From contig DHMO01000043.1 of the NCBI GenBank assembly GCA_002405835.1, positions 1 through 64,000 of the forward strand: a stretch of 64,000 bases of DNA, in the 5' to 3' direction. Of the stretch, positions 15,921 to 25,623 are shown one piece after another; the first letter of the stretch is position 1, and each line of letters starts with the position of its first letter. This DNA comes from Lentisphaeria bacterium UBA4640. Lineage in GTDB: Bacteria > Verrucomicrobiota > Lentisphaeria > Victivallales > UBA1829. The translations under genes and the position numbers were made by a program. The notes beneath the pieces are model-generated. The model ran no database searches and was not told the origin of the DNA. It worked only from the letters and a program-made list of their open reading frames with translations.

Positions 15921-18900
15921 TCAGTGGATTGTTTCTTCCAAACATCTGTTCATCGTTGCCAGCCCCGCATCGCGCAGGCCGTTGCCGTAGTTGATGCCCT
16001 TGTAAATCTGCAGGGCGTTTTTGTCCGGATAACGCAGCGCCATGCCGAAACGGAACTCTTTTGCGGACGAAAGTTCCGGCATGCCAAGAAGCGAGGGGTA
16101 AAGCTCCAGACGATACGTCATCAGATCATGCTCCCCGCTCCGGAGAACTTCAAGAGAACCGGCGTCCTGAGGAACAAGCCCCCGGCAATCTTTTCCGGAG
16201 GAACGGCGCAGGCATATCTGCGGTCCGGTCTCCGTCAGAGCAAGCGATAAATCACGCCACTTCCGTTTATCTGCTGTTCCGATCAGAAGTTCAATGCAGG
16301 TCGCACGCCAGACACGCTCCCCTTCATAGGGCTGGCGGTAGGGAATGCCGCGGACGTACAAGGTCATACGGATCAGGTCTTCCCCCTTCTCCCAGAAAAG
16401 GCTCAATTCCGCCCGGCTGTCCGGCATCGGAGAGAGGAACTGCGTATGTTCATTCGCCTTGATTCTGCAGCCGCAGAGGGGCGCACCCGCAGGAACCAGC
16501 GGGAAATCTCCGCCGTCGAACGGGCGGACATTCATACGCGCCCACCATGCCTCCGGCGAAAATTTCGACTCAAACAGAGCTACCGGAGAATCGCCGCCGC
16601 AAAGGACCACAGTATCGGGGAGAATGTTTTCCGGAACCTCAAAATCAAAGGTGCGGCGCTCCCCTTTCCGCAGAACGGAAGCCGGCATAACCGAAACGAA
16701 ATCCGTTCCGTCCGCATATTTTGCGCGGTATTCCAGACGCGGAAGCGGAAGCAGCTTTTCCCATGCGTTCCGCAAATTCAGCACACCGTGATACAGAACG
16801 GATTCAAGACTGATGCGCGAAAAAGTCTCCAGAAGAACCGTTTCACCGAAATGCAAAGTCACCGGAACTGAAAACGGATATTCACGGAAAAGCGCGGAAC
16901 GCAGACGGATCGAAAAGTGCGCGGTTTCTTCCGCCGGAATAAAGAGCTCGGAGACACACTCAAAATCGCAGTTTTCGCATTCCACGGAAACGGAAACGGA
17001 ACGTCCTTCCCTCCCCGGATTGTAAAGCTCAATCTTCCAAAAATCATCCTCCGGATTCTGCGTTTTCCGCATTCCGGTCACATAGGGGGAACGTCCGGCG
17101 CAGTTTTCATATTCCACGCGGACTGTTTCGCACAGAGAAGAGGAAAATACAATCCGCTTTTCCGCGCCCGGATACAGATCAAAAAAGTTGTCGGAAGGAT
17201 AACACGCCGTATCGTATGGCGTCACAGAAACGCGGCGGGCAAAACGGGTTGAACGCAAAACCACTTCATTTTCACCCAGACGGCGAATCTCCACTTCCGC
17301 TTCGGGCAGCCGCAGTTCGCGCGGATCGCAGAAGAAACGGTGCGTTTCCGCAGAGCTCCCGCTGTCTCCGCGCCACTCCGCCCATGCAAACGAACCGCAG
17401 GGAACGGCGGAACCGCGAGGAAGCGAAAGAATCTTTTCCGAACATTCCGGCTCAATCAAAACCGTTTTCCGCTCTTCCGCAAGGATATTGCCGTAAAAAT
17501 CTCTCAGCGCCGCGTGAAGCTCTCCGGTGGAGGAAACGGCGGAATTATTAACCATGTAAACATCGACGCGGTCGTCATAAACCGCCAGCACCGGAGCGGT
17601 TCGAACCGACGCGCGCTTCACTGCATAGTATGAGGCTTTCGGAAGACCGTAGTAATCGACGATGTCGCAATTGATCATCGGATACGCGCTGTTGAACTGC
17701 CAGTAGCCTGCTCCTCCGCAGTATTTCCGGTTGCGGCGCAGCAGGGCAAGATAACGGGTCATAAGCTCTTCCGCGCAGATTTCAAACCCGCGCAGGAGCT
17801 CCGCAAGCGGAACATCGAAGCGGCGGCGCGGATTATGGAAACACAGATGACGGAAGATCTGTCCCCATTCATCGTTGCGCTGGACTTCCAGCATGTTGTG
17901 CGCGGAAAAAACCGGATTGCTGTAACAATCCTGATCTTCCGGAAGTAGAAAACGCTTTACGGAAGAGGCGGGAACCGGGCACATTCCGTAGAATTCGTTC
18001 ATGAACGTCGGAATCACCGTCCGGTCAAACGCCTCGTCCGGCGAGAACTGCGGAAGCCACTGCGTGTGGCACGTTCCGAATCCATGCGCATTGTTCTCCG
18101 TCCCGGCGGGCGCAGCCGAGCCCATGAACGGACATGACGGAATATAGACCGCATCCGGAACCAGCCGGCGGACGATTTCCGGGAAGTCGCGGTGCAGAAG
18201 CGTCCAGCCGTAATAGTATCCGCCGGGACGCTCCCGTTTGCAATTCTGCGCGACCAGATAAAACTCATCCGTTTCATTGGATCCGCACCAGACGCAGATG
18301 CAGGGATGACGACGAAGGCGGCAGACGACCTCTTCCGCCTCGCGGCGGCACTCCGCACGGAACGCCGGATCAAATTCCGGAACTTCCGGTCCGCCGAACA
18401 TGAAATCCTGCCAGACCATAATGCCGGCTTCATCACAGAGGTCATAAAAATCATCGGATTCATAATAGCCGCCGCCCCAGACGCGCAGATAGTTGTATCC
18501 GCACTCCGCCGCGAGTGCGATCAGATGCCGCAGACGCTCCCTCCCCACGGTTCCGGGGAGCATGTCGGGCGGAACCCAGTTGCCGCCGTTTGCAAACACA
18601 GGAATGCCATTGACCCGGAACTGAAAGAGCCCCTGCTTCTCCGTGAAACGTTTCTCTTCAATCTCAAATGTGCGGAACGCGAAACGGTGACGGAACGACA
18701 CAACCTCGCGCGCTCCGGAAAAAATCTGCAGATGAAGATCGTAGAGAGCCTGTCTGCCGTAGCCGGCCGGATACCAGAGTTCCGGAGAATCCACCTGCGC
18801 GTCAAACACATATTCCGTCTCGCCGGGACCGAGCTTGACCGGATACGCGGCAGAAAAGACCGGCTTTCCCGTCTCTTTTTCCCGAATCTCCAATGCGGCG

Positions 18901-19589
18901 CGACCGTCGAGAATATCTTCCAGTTCCGTGTGCAGCTGAAACGAAAGACGAACGCGTCCGTCCGGCGATGTTTCCGCAAAGATTTTTTCCGGACGGGCGA
19001 CCGCGAACGATTCGATGCGGACATCCCGCCAGATTCCGCAAGACGGCAGACCGTGCGTCCAATCCCAGCCGTAGGAATAGTCGGCTTTGCGTCCCGCGCC
19101 GCGCATGGCGGCAAAACGGGGATCGTAAACGCCCTCGCTCCAGTCGCTCCAGAAGGAAATGACGGGAGTGTTCAATTCCTCCTTGTTGAACGCTTTCAGA
19201 CGGACGACGAGTTCGTTTTCCGCGTTGTCGCGCAGGATTCCCGCGACAGGGATACGGAGACCGCGCATCATCGTTTTATGCGTGGCAAGGTGTTTGCCGT
19301 TGAGTTCAATTTCCGCAACATAGGAGAGACCGTCAAACACAAGGTCATGCATCTCACCCGCGGGAAAACTGCCGCGGAAGTTTTTGCGGCAAATCCACTC
19401 TTTCTCTCCACACCAGACGCAGTCCAGATAATCCATGCGGTAACAGGGATCTTTAATCAAGCCTGCGGTGCAAAGGTCGTCGAGCACATCTCCGGGAACT
19501 TTGGATGGAATTTCCTTCACGCCGTCGGCGGAAAGCTTCCAGGTTCCGGAAAGAGAGAGAATACGGGATGGCGCGGAATATTCTTTCAT
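15921..19589 (-). CDS. GH2 beta-mannosidase with extra C-terminal domain
   Basis: 1222 aa, against 820-900 for common GH2 beta-mannosidases. Sugar-binding and immunoglobulin-like domains (1-310) precede the TIM barrel (about 311-640). The acid/base is E439 in VWCGSNETDE and the nucleophile is E532 in PTFMNEFYGM; the active-site strands WGGGYYESDDFYDLCDE and GYWQFNSAYPMINCDIVDYYG match the beta-mannosidase subgroup. The last about 190 residues resemble a CBM9-like beta-sandwich (DLIRMTLYVRG, RATCIELLIG, MTYRLELYPSLLG, EFRFGMALRYPDKN). No signal peptide, so probably cytoplasmic. ATG 19589 is favoured although its Shine-Dalgarno is weak; an upstream TTG at 19649 would abut the previous gene. Confidence 0.92.
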   Translation of the reverse strand: MKEYSAPSRILSLSGTWKLSADGVKEIPSKVPGDVLDDLCTAGLIKDPCYRMDYLDCVWCGEKEWICRKNFRGSFPAGEMHDLVFDGLSYVAEIELNGKHLATHKTMMRGLRIPVAGILRDNAENELVVRLKAFNKEELNTPVISFWSDWSEGVYDPRFAAMRGAGRKADYSYGWDWTHGLPSCGIWRDVRIESFAVARPEKIFAETSPDGRVRLSFQLHTELEDILDGRAALEIREKETGKPVFSAAYPVKLGPGETEYVFDAQVDSPELWYPAGYGRQALYDLHLQIFSGAREVVSFRHRFAFRTFEIEEKRFTEKQGLFQFRVNGIPVFANGGNWVPPDMLPGTVGRERLRHLIALAAECGYNYLRVWGGGYYESDDFYDLCDEAGIMVWQDFMFGGPEVPEFDPAFRAECRREAEEVVCRLRRHPCICVWCGSNETDEFYLVAQNCKRERPGGYYYGWTLLHRDFPEIVRRLVPDAVYIPSCPFMGSAAPAGTENNAHGFGTCHTQWLPQFSPDEAFDRTVIPTFMNEFYGMCPVPASSVKRFLLPEDQDCYSNPVFSAHNMLEVQRNDEWGQIFRHLCFHNPRRRFDVPLAELLRGFEICAEELMTRYLALLRRNRKYCGGAGYWQFNSAYPMINCDIVDYYGLPKASYYAVKRASVRTAPVLAVYDDRVDVYMVNNSAVSSTGELHAALRDFYGNILAEERKTVLIEPECSEKILSLPRGSAVPCGSFAWAEWRGDSGSSAETHRFFCDPRELRLPEAEVEIRRLGENEVVLRSTRFARRVSVTPYDTACYPSDNFFDLYPGAEKRIVFSSSLCETVRVEYENCAGRSPYVTGMRKTQNPEDDFWKIELYNPGREGRSVSVSVECENCDFECVSELFIPAEETAHFSIRLRSALFREYPFSVPVTLHFGETVLLETFSRISLESVLYHGVLNLRNAWEKLLPLPRLEYRAKYADGTDFVSVMPASVLRKGERRTFDFEVPENILPDTVVLCGGDSPVALFESKFSPEAWWARMNVRPFDGGDFPLVPAGAPLCGCRIKANEHTQFLSPMPDSRAELSLFWEKGEDLIRMTLYVRGIPYRQPYEGERVWRATCIELLIGTADKRKWRDLSLALTETGPQICLRRSSGKDCRGLVPQDAGSLEVLRSGEHDLMTYRLELYPSLLGMPELSSAKEFRFGMALRYPDKNALQIYKGINYGNGLRDAGLATMNRCLEETIH

Positions 19590-19649
19590 AGGGGATCGTC
19601 TTTCAGAATGCCCGGAGGGAAAACTCCGGGCGGGTGTTGGCTGGAACAA

Positions 19650-21725
19650 TCAGTAAATGCCTTCGATGGAATCTTCGGAAGCGCGTTCCAGCTTCAAGTC
19701 GCTCAGGGTCAGTTCCGAATCGCCGAACTTGCAGTCCGAAAAATTCAGATTTCCGGAATTATCAATCGTAACCGCGCGGTTCATATCCTTGAACACGAGG
19801 TTCTTGAAAACTCCGCCGTCGACGTTGTTGATGCGGAGTCCGGCCATCACCATTCTTGTGAAGTCGGCATTTTCCACTGTGATTTCCCGAATGGAACGCA
19901 TATCAAGAGTCTTGCCGAGAGTGGAAAGATAGACGCTCTGGATACCGAATACGCAATCGGTAAATTTTGCATTGCGCACGGTGACATTGTATGGAGCCGG
20001 ACCTTCTTTCCAGTTCAGCATTGCCGTTATATTGATTCCGCAGCCGGTGTTCTCGAGTTTGCAGTTTTCAATCAGAACGTTGGAGGCATGAATTGTAATG
20101 CCGTTGTTGCGGTTGTTCCCGGCCGTATAATTGATCAGCACGGTTCCGAGTCCGCAGTGGTTCGGCTCAAAAAACATATCCGGCTCATTCCGGAGCTTTT
20201 TCGTACCGATAAAGTGCTCCTGGCGCTCTCTTTCCGTCGCGACCGCCTGGTTCTGGTTCGCGTAGGTGACGATGTTGTTCGGAATCGGATGTTTCAATGT
20301 CAGTTCACCGGTTACACCGTCCTTGAACTTTGCTGTTCCGTTTCTGACAACGGTCGTCTGCATCTTGATTTCTCCGGTATAAGGAGATACAAGCAGAAGA
20401 TTTGTTCCGGCGTCGCGGTTCGTGTTGTCCGGCAACAGTTTGCCGTCACGGATTTCTGCAAGAGCAACACCCGGAGCGAGCGTGTTGAAACAGTCATCGC
20501 TCATATTGCGGAAGTTGCAGTTTTTCGCAAAAATACCGATTTCCACCGGACGCCAATTGAAAAGAGCATCCGCATTGGAGGAGAGAAATTCTCCTTTCCG
20601 CGGTTTCACCGTGCAGTTTACAAAGCAAGGAGACATGCTGTTGGAAGAGGAAAACGCCAGTCCGATAGAGTTGAGAACCGTAATATTTTCCGCCGAGCAG
20701 AATTTTCCTCCAGAGATACCGAACGCCGCGCCAGAAAGACGGTTTGGAATCACCAGCACGACACCGGGCTTCAGACCTTCCATTTTGCCGTTCAGCGCAT
20801 GACCGATCTGCGCCTTGCAGGTTCCATCCGCCAGTTTTTCCACTTTATGAAAGAACTTGTCGCTGGCGGCTTTCACCATTTTCCCGTTCGAATCAAACGC
20901 CATCGTCACCTGCTTCAGATACGGAAGCGGAGAATCCGGTTCCATCTTCAAAACAACGCTTGATGTCGCCGGATCGACCGAAACAATCGTTCCCTGTGCA
21001 TAAAGCTTGCCTTTGTATTCCAAAGTCAAACCGCGGAATGTGACATTTTCCGAATCAAAAATTTGAATTCCGGAACAGCGATTGCCCGAATTGCCGAACA
21101 GAAGAACAGCTTCGTTTCCGCCGTCGAAAGTGACATTGCTCATCCCTTTGATTTCAACATGCGTTCCGTCCTTTCCCGGATGAATGTAGTAAACACCTTT
21201 CGGAATCTTTACAAGGACTTTTCCGCGCGTTTTCGCGATCTCCTGTTTAACCTTTTCAAACGCGGCGTAATTGTTCGTCACACCGTCGCCTTTGGCTCCG
21301 AACTGAGTGAGGTCAAACACGGTCTCCTTCATCACGGCCATGCGTTTGGCAAGGCGGATCTCCTGTTTGAAATAGGCGAGAAAACTGTTCATGTCATTCC
21401 GTTCCCGCTCCAGAAAGAGCGGAGCGTCCGGATTCTCCGAACCTGCATCTTTTTTCATAAGTGCCAACAGCTTCTCCGCAATCTCCATGCGTTTGGCAAA
21501 ACGCTCCTTCTGAATTTCCGAAGCCGGAGCCTTTGCAAAATCCGCATTCAAAGCCTTCAGACTTTTCTCCGTCTTCTGCAGGAACGCCGGAATTTCCTTC
21601 ATGATTGCTTCCCGGTACTCTTTGGAAAAATTCTCGGGGGTGTAAACCGAAGCCGGTTCAAAGCCCGAAACGGCTGCCAGTCCGCTCAGACCGAGCGCGG
21701 CAGCGATGAAAAACTGTTTCAGCAT
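19650..21725 (-). CDS. Secreted right-handed beta-helix protein, probable glycan-active enzyme
   Basis: 691 aa with a signal peptide (MLKQFFIAAALGLSGLAAVSG). After a helical segment (30-130) the sequence FDLTQFGAKGDGVTNNYAAFEKV marks the start of a pectate-lyase-3 type parallel beta-helix, continuing with many rungs such as NVTFDGG, NVTFRGLTLEY, ENITVLNSIG, NVLIENCKLENTGCGINI and DGGVFKNLVFKDMN. This architecture occurs in GH28 polygalacturonases, GH110 alpha-galactosidases and lyases; I cannot choose among them from motifs. It is 23 bases after the pseudopilin gene and 60 before the beta-mannosidase, so it likely acts on the same glycan outside the cell. Confidence 0.75.
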   Translation of the reverse strand: MLKQFFIAAALGLSGLAAVSGFEPASVYTPENFSKEYREAIMKEIPAFLQKTEKSLKALNADFAKAPASEIQKERFAKRMEIAEKLLALMKKDAGSENPDAPLFLERERNDMNSFLAYFKQEIRLAKRMAVMKETVFDLTQFGAKGDGVTNNYAAFEKVKQEIAKTRGKVLVKIPKGVYYIHPGKDGTHVEIKGMSNVTFDGGNEAVLLFGNSGNRCSGIQIFDSENVTFRGLTLEYKGKLYAQGTIVSVDPATSSVVLKMEPDSPLPYLKQVTMAFDSNGKMVKAASDKFFHKVEKLADGTCKAQIGHALNGKMEGLKPGVVLVIPNRLSGAAFGISGGKFCSAENITVLNSIGLAFSSSNSMSPCFVNCTVKPRKGEFLSSNADALFNWRPVEIGIFAKNCNFRNMSDDCFNTLAPGVALAEIRDGKLLPDNTNRDAGTNLLLVSPYTGEIKMQTTVVRNGTAKFKDGVTGELTLKHPIPNNIVTYANQNQAVATERERQEHFIGTKKLRNEPDMFFEPNHCGLGTVLINYTAGNNRNNGITIHASNVLIENCKLENTGCGINITAMLNWKEGPAPYNVTVRNAKFTDCVFGIQSVYLSTLGKTLDMRSIREITVENADFTRMVMAGLRINNVDGGVFKNLVFKDMNRAVTIDNSGNLNFSDCKFGDSELTLSDLKLERASEDSIEGIY

Positions 21726-21748
21726 AAGTCAATCTCCTTTTTTAATGC

Positions 21749-22519
21749 TCAAAACTGTTTGTGGTTTGTCTGGAATCCGAATTTGTAAAGACCGCCGACT
21801 CCGACATTGCTGACGGAACCGTCCGGCATCAGGAAATTTGTGCTTCCCGCATGGCGGACCGCCAAAGGTGCTCCGGAATCTCCATGACTGATCGTCCAAT
21901 TGTTTTTTTTCTCGTCAGAAGGTTTATAACCGTCTCCCAGAAATGGAAGTTCTGTAATCCATGAAGGAAGATTCTTTTTACAAAGCGGAACTCTTCCCTG
22001 TTGAAAGACGACAGGTTTTCCAGGTCCGGCTCCTGCGGGCTCCCAGTCGCCGCCGTTCGTATTCGCGCCGTAACAGGAATATTTCCGGTCATGCCCGGAA
22101 TTTGTCAGCCTGATCTCACCGGAAGGGCAGAACGCGACATCCCAGTTTTTGATATAGAGCGGACCTTCAAACATTCCCGTTCTGCTGTAACCTTTCCATT
22201 TGGACTCGATAATCGTCTCATACCAGATCGTGTTTTCCGTCGGATGCAGAACCCGGTTGTCGCCCGCATCCAGCAGGACAACGTAATCATTGTTGTCATT
22301 TGCATACATAGCAAATCCGGTTCCGCACTGTTTCTTGTTGTTCACACACTTGATTCCGAAAGCCTTTTCTCTCGTCTTGTTCAGCGCCGGCAGCAGCATG
22401 CCGGCAAGGATTGCGATGATAGCAATTACCACAAGGAGTTCTACAAGCGTGAATTTTCTATGCAGCTTGCGGGTTATGCCTGCAAGAATGCGTCGCTCAA
22501 ACGTTCTTCTGTTCATCAT
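21749..22519 (-). CDS. Type II secretion pseudopilin-like protein (H-x9-DG type)
   Basis: 256 aa. The prepilin leader ends in K-FTLVELLVVIAIIAILAGMLLPALNKTREKA, with the conserved Glu five residues into the mature chain and a single hydrophobic helix. The globular domain ends with RHAGSTNFLMPDG, an H-x9-DG signature seen in the expanded pseudopilin-like families of Lentisphaerota and Planctomycetota. The chosen start (22519, tandem ATG ATG) has GGGA upstream; a longer frame reaches 22636 with no similarity. It is first in the glycan locus, 23 bases before the beta-helix gene. No secretion ATPase, platform or secretin gene is in the window. Confidence 0.85.
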   Translation of the reverse strand: MMNRRTFERRILAGITRKLHRKFTLVELLVVIAIIAILAGMLLPALNKTREKAFGIKCVNNKKQCGTGFAMYANDNNDYVVLLDAGDNRVLHPTENTIWYETIIESKWKGYSRTGMFEGPLYIKNWDVAFCPSGEIRLTNSGHDRKYSCYGANTNGGDWEPAGAGPGKPVVFQQGRVPLCKKNLPSWITELPFLGDGYKPSDEKKNNWTISHGDSGAPLAVRHAGSTNFLMPDGSVSNVGVGGLYKFGFQTNHKQF

Positions 22520-22750
22520 ATTTCCCTTTCTTTCGTTCTGTCCGTCCGGAAAAATTTTCCGAAAAACGGATTTATTGTTTTCATTCGTTCCTTCAGCAGA
22601 AGCAAGCCTCCGGAATCCGTCATTGACAAAAAGCAATGTCCTGTGTTTCTGCAGTTCATGCGCAAAATATTATTCTTTTCTAACTTCCTTTCCATTTTGA
22701 GTTTAAGAAATGCATCTTCCACATCTCCGCTGTTTCGGTTGTCTTCTATA

Positions 22751-22779
22751 ATTATACACCATAAACCTGAAATTGTCTA
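22751..22779 (-). promoter_or_regulatory. Probable promoter of the glycan locus, with dyad at -35
   Basis: Reading leftward: TAGACA (22779-22774), 17 bases, TATAAT (22756-22751). The -35 overlaps a dyad TTGTC-tatt-GACAA (22773-22786). The leader to the pseudopilin ATG is about 225 bases. This is part of the 414-base gap 22520-22933; apart from the two divergent promoters I see nothing else definite in it. Confidence 0.55.
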
Positions 22780-22860
22780 TTGACAAAAACTACTATTTTA
22801 GGATAAAAATATAAATATTGGTTAAAGAAAAACGCCAAAGGCATTTTTCACAAAGCTGCA

Positions 22861-22889
22861 TTGATTTTCTCCGGACCCCGAATTATATT
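22861..22889 (+). promoter_or_regulatory. Probable promoter of the AraC gene at 22934
   Basis: TTGATT (22861-22866), 17 bases, TATATT (22884-22889). The gene starts about 38 bases after the predicted start point. Confidence 0.55.
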
Positions 22890-22933
22890 ACTCCGGAGGT
22901 AAATTCAACCATTCAACCGGAGCCCCCCTTCAC

Positions 22934-23692
22934 ATGGATGAACTGAAGCTCAACATTGTTTATTATTTCCGCGCACCGCGCGACCACAATTTCAACTCAA
23001 CCATCATCCCCAAAGGATGTCTCTATGCGGAACTTCTGCTCGGGGGAGTCGTTTTCTACGAAGGGAAAACTTACCGGCGCGGCGCCCTGTTCGCACAAGC
23101 CGAGGGCATGGAAACCATTCACGATTTCCCGGACAAGCATCCTTACCGCGCCCTGCTGATCGCATTCTCCGGATACGATCCGGCGAAACACCACCTCCCG
23201 CACATCGGCAGCTGGGTGAACAAATCCTCTCTTGATCCGTTCGTGGAGGAGGCGCTCGACGCCTTTTCCGAAGGGCGCCATCTTGATGAGCTTTGCAGAT
23301 ATCTGTACTCCGCAATCGAATGGAACCTCATCCGCAGCAGTTCGCAGGGAACCGATATGGACATCTCGCACCACAACCTTCTTGAGACACGGGACCTGCT
23401 CGCGCATCCCGACTGCATTTACACAAACTGGGAAAAACTCTGCCGCCGGGCCGGGTACAGTCCGGCGTATCTCACCAGTCTGTTCAAAAAAGAGTTTGGA
23501 ATCACCCCCTATCAGTACCATCTGAATACACGTCTTGAACGCGCGGCGTTCGCCCTGCTCAACACGGCGACAAACATCCGTCAAATCAGCAACGACACGG
23601 GCTTTCAGAACATCGAAAGTTTCTACCGCGCCTTCAAGCGCCATTTCGGAATGCCGCCCGCGGAATACCGGAACCGGAACAGCAAAGATTAA
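22934..23692 (+). CDS. AraC-family transcriptional regulator
   Basis: 252 aa. The N-terminal half looks like a cupin-type sensor (PKGCLYAELLLGGVVFYEGKTYRRGALFAQAEG). The C-terminal 100 residues hold the paired helix-turn-helix: WEKLCRRAGYSPAYLTSLFKKEFGITPYQYHLNTRLERA, then IRQISNDTGFQNIESFYRAFKRHFGMPPAEYRN. It diverges from the pseudopilin/beta-mannosidase locus and is convergent with the DUF4091 gene that ends 15 bases away, so either could be its target; the divergent locus is more likely. The effector is unknown but likely a sugar. Confidence 0.92.
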   Translation: MDELKLNIVYYFRAPRDHNFNSTIIPKGCLYAELLLGGVVFYEGKTYRRGALFAQAEGMETIHDFPDKHPYRALLIAFSGYDPAKHHLPHIGSWVNKSSLDPFVEEALDAFSEGRHLDELCRYLYSAIEWNLIRSSSQGTDMDISHHNLLETRDLLAHPDCIYTNWEKLCRRAGYSPAYLTSLFKKEFGITPYQYHLNTRLERAAFALLNTATNIRQISNDTGFQNIESFYRAFKRHFGMPPAEYRNRNSKD

Positions 23693-23706
23693 AACCGCAT
23701 TTCCCT

Positions 23707-25344
23707 TTACTTCAGCGCTGCCCGGATGGCATCGTTGACGGCGTCGCGGACGGCACGAAGAGCGGATTCGGAACGCGGAAATTCCGTGAAAGTCAAAGTT
23801 CCGCCGCACACACGGTCGAGCACGGCGCAAGCCTCCTCGCGGGAGGTCAGACGCGCAAGGAGTTCCAGCGCACGCTGATCCTGAAGAGCTTCACGCATCA
23901 GTTCGTTGCGGATCGAATCCAGCGGTTCGCACTCGGATCCCGGATAGACAATGAAAGAGTCGCCGTCCGGGAAACCGTAATCGGCGTCAACCACCTGGAA
24001 CGGGTCAACCGGTTTGCGGGAAAGACGCGAGAAGTAGAAATTGAATCCCCAGTGCAGGAATCCGGCGATTCCATAGCGAAAAAGCTGAATGCCGAGCGCG
24101 CGCGTCACAGCGGAGGGAAGATGAATGAAACGGCTTGTGTAACCGTTCGTCGGACAGCAGCAGTAATAGGTCCACGGATTCTTCACGCCGGCGCGGATGA
24201 AATTCATCGTGCGGTCAATACAGGAAACCGGAATTTCAACCACGCCTTTTTCGTAAAATTCCACTTCGGAAAGCGCGTCGATGTGTTTGAATCCGGGCGT
24301 ATACTTGCGGATGAGCTCCGCGATTCTGCAATAACTCTCCAGGTGTTTGCCCTCCGGTTCATCGGAGGTGTGGAACCAGCAGTTTTCCGCCACGCCGGCA
24401 ACCGCCAGGAACTCGACGAGTTCCGGCAGGAACGCGGCTAGGAATTTGCGGTATTTCAGAGAATCCGAGCGAACGTCCCAGCCGAAAATCCGCTTCTGTT
24501 CGCCGTTGACATCCGCCATGATCTTCGGAGTTTTTTCCGCGCCCCACTGCGTCGCAAGGTGTGAAATTTCAAAATACCTGATTCCCGCCACCTGAGCAAG
24601 CGCAATCCAGCGCGCAAGTTTGTCGAAGTCGAACTCATAACCGTTTTCCGTAACCTTGACGCCGACAAGCTGAACGGTCGGACGCTCTTCCCAGACTTGC
24701 GTGTCGAGCGGCGGCGTGAACACCGGGGTCAGCACCATGTTGACGCCGTGATCCACGGCGTTGCGCAGGAACGTTTCGACCAGATACCAGTATTCCTCGC
24801 TGAACACTTCCACGCCGTAGTAGCTCGCCAGACAGTCGGTATGAAACCATTCGGTATGAATGAGCTTCTGCGGCGGCAGAGCTGCAGGGAGAATTTCCAG
24901 TTTCAGAGGCTCGGTGCGGACTTCTCCGTTTTCTTTTGTCTTGAAAACCAGAACAATTTCAGTTTCCCGGAGGTTTGTTTTTGCGGGAATGCGCACAGTG
25001 ACCCAGAGGGAACGCCAAAGATGCTGCGGGACGATGAACGGAGCCGGCAGATCGCCGAGGATATCGGGCATCAGCCCCGGCTCTTTGAGCAGGGAATCGG
25101 GATCCGGCTCCGTCCACCCGAGACTGCGCACGGGAACGCATTCCACGGAACGGATCTGAATATCGCGCAGCCTGGAAACGGGTTTGACGGAAATGATTTC
25201 ATCTCCGTGGTCCGCCCGGTAAGCGACTTGGAACGAAAAAACTTCACCGCGCAGCGCCGTTGCGGAATTCAGAACCCTTCCATCCGTCGGAGCCGTGCGC
25301 TGCATGACTTTGACGAGCGAGCTGTATAATCTTGTTTCGAACAT
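23707..25344 (-). CDS. DUF4091 / GH123-like glycoside hydrolase
   Basis: 545 aa. Residues 30-155 are a beta-sandwich (VFSFQVAYRAD, LWVTVRIPAKTN), followed by a TIM-barrel domain. An Asp-Glu pair D328-E329 in FHTSDEPEG fits the catalytic dyad of GH123 N-acetylgalactosaminidases, where the substrate's acetamido group acts as nucleophile. The end segment GFLHWGFNFYF...DADYGFPDGDSFIVYPG is typical of DUF4091. No signal peptide. Start 25344 has a good AGGAG; upstream frame to 25401 lacks support. It stands alone on the minus strand. Substrate not determined. Confidence 0.85.
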   Translation of the reverse strand: MFETRLYSSLVKVMQRTAPTDGRVLNSATALRGEVFSFQVAYRADHGDEIISVKPVSRLRDIQIRSVECVPVRSLGWTEPDPDSLLKEPGLMPDILGDLPAPFIVPQHLWRSLWVTVRIPAKTNLRETEIVLVFKTKENGEVRTEPLKLEILPAALPPQKLIHTEWFHTDCLASYYGVEVFSEEYWYLVETFLRNAVDHGVNMVLTPVFTPPLDTQVWEERPTVQLVGVKVTENGYEFDFDKLARWIALAQVAGIRYFEISHLATQWGAEKTPKIMADVNGEQKRIFGWDVRSDSLKYRKFLAAFLPELVEFLAVAGVAENCWFHTSDEPEGKHLESYCRIAELIRKYTPGFKHIDALSEVEFYEKGVVEIPVSCIDRTMNFIRAGVKNPWTYYCCCPTNGYTSRFIHLPSAVTRALGIQLFRYGIAGFLHWGFNFYFSRLSRKPVDPFQVVDADYGFPDGDSFIVYPGSECEPLDSIRNELMREALQDQRALELLARLTSREEACAVLDRVCGGTLTFTEFPRSESALRAVRDAVNDAIRAALK

Positions 25345-25536
25345 TGCCAATCTCCTGTTGTTCATCAGCAATATACAGGGAAAACGGAGAATAAAAAGCA
25401 CCGCGGAAAAATTTTCTCAAAAAAATTGCGGTGCCAGTAAGCGGAAAAATTCCCTGAATTGCAGAAACAAACCGGAAGAGAGGAGAATTTTCAATTAATC
25501 CGGCAAGGAAAAGCGTATAAAATCTGAAAATCCGCA

Positions 25537-25565
25537 TTGACAAACCGGCAAGCGGATGATATATT
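25537..25565 (+). promoter_or_regulatory. Strong sigma-70 promoter of gapA
   Basis: TTGACA (25537-25542), exactly 17 bases, TATATT (25560-25565); one of the closest matches to consensus in the window, in keeping with a highly expressed gene. Confidence 0.8.
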
Positions 25566-25623
25566 ACCGGACAAAGAAAAGTATTCGGCTATTTAACCTT
25601 TAAACAAGAAGGAAGGAAAAAAA

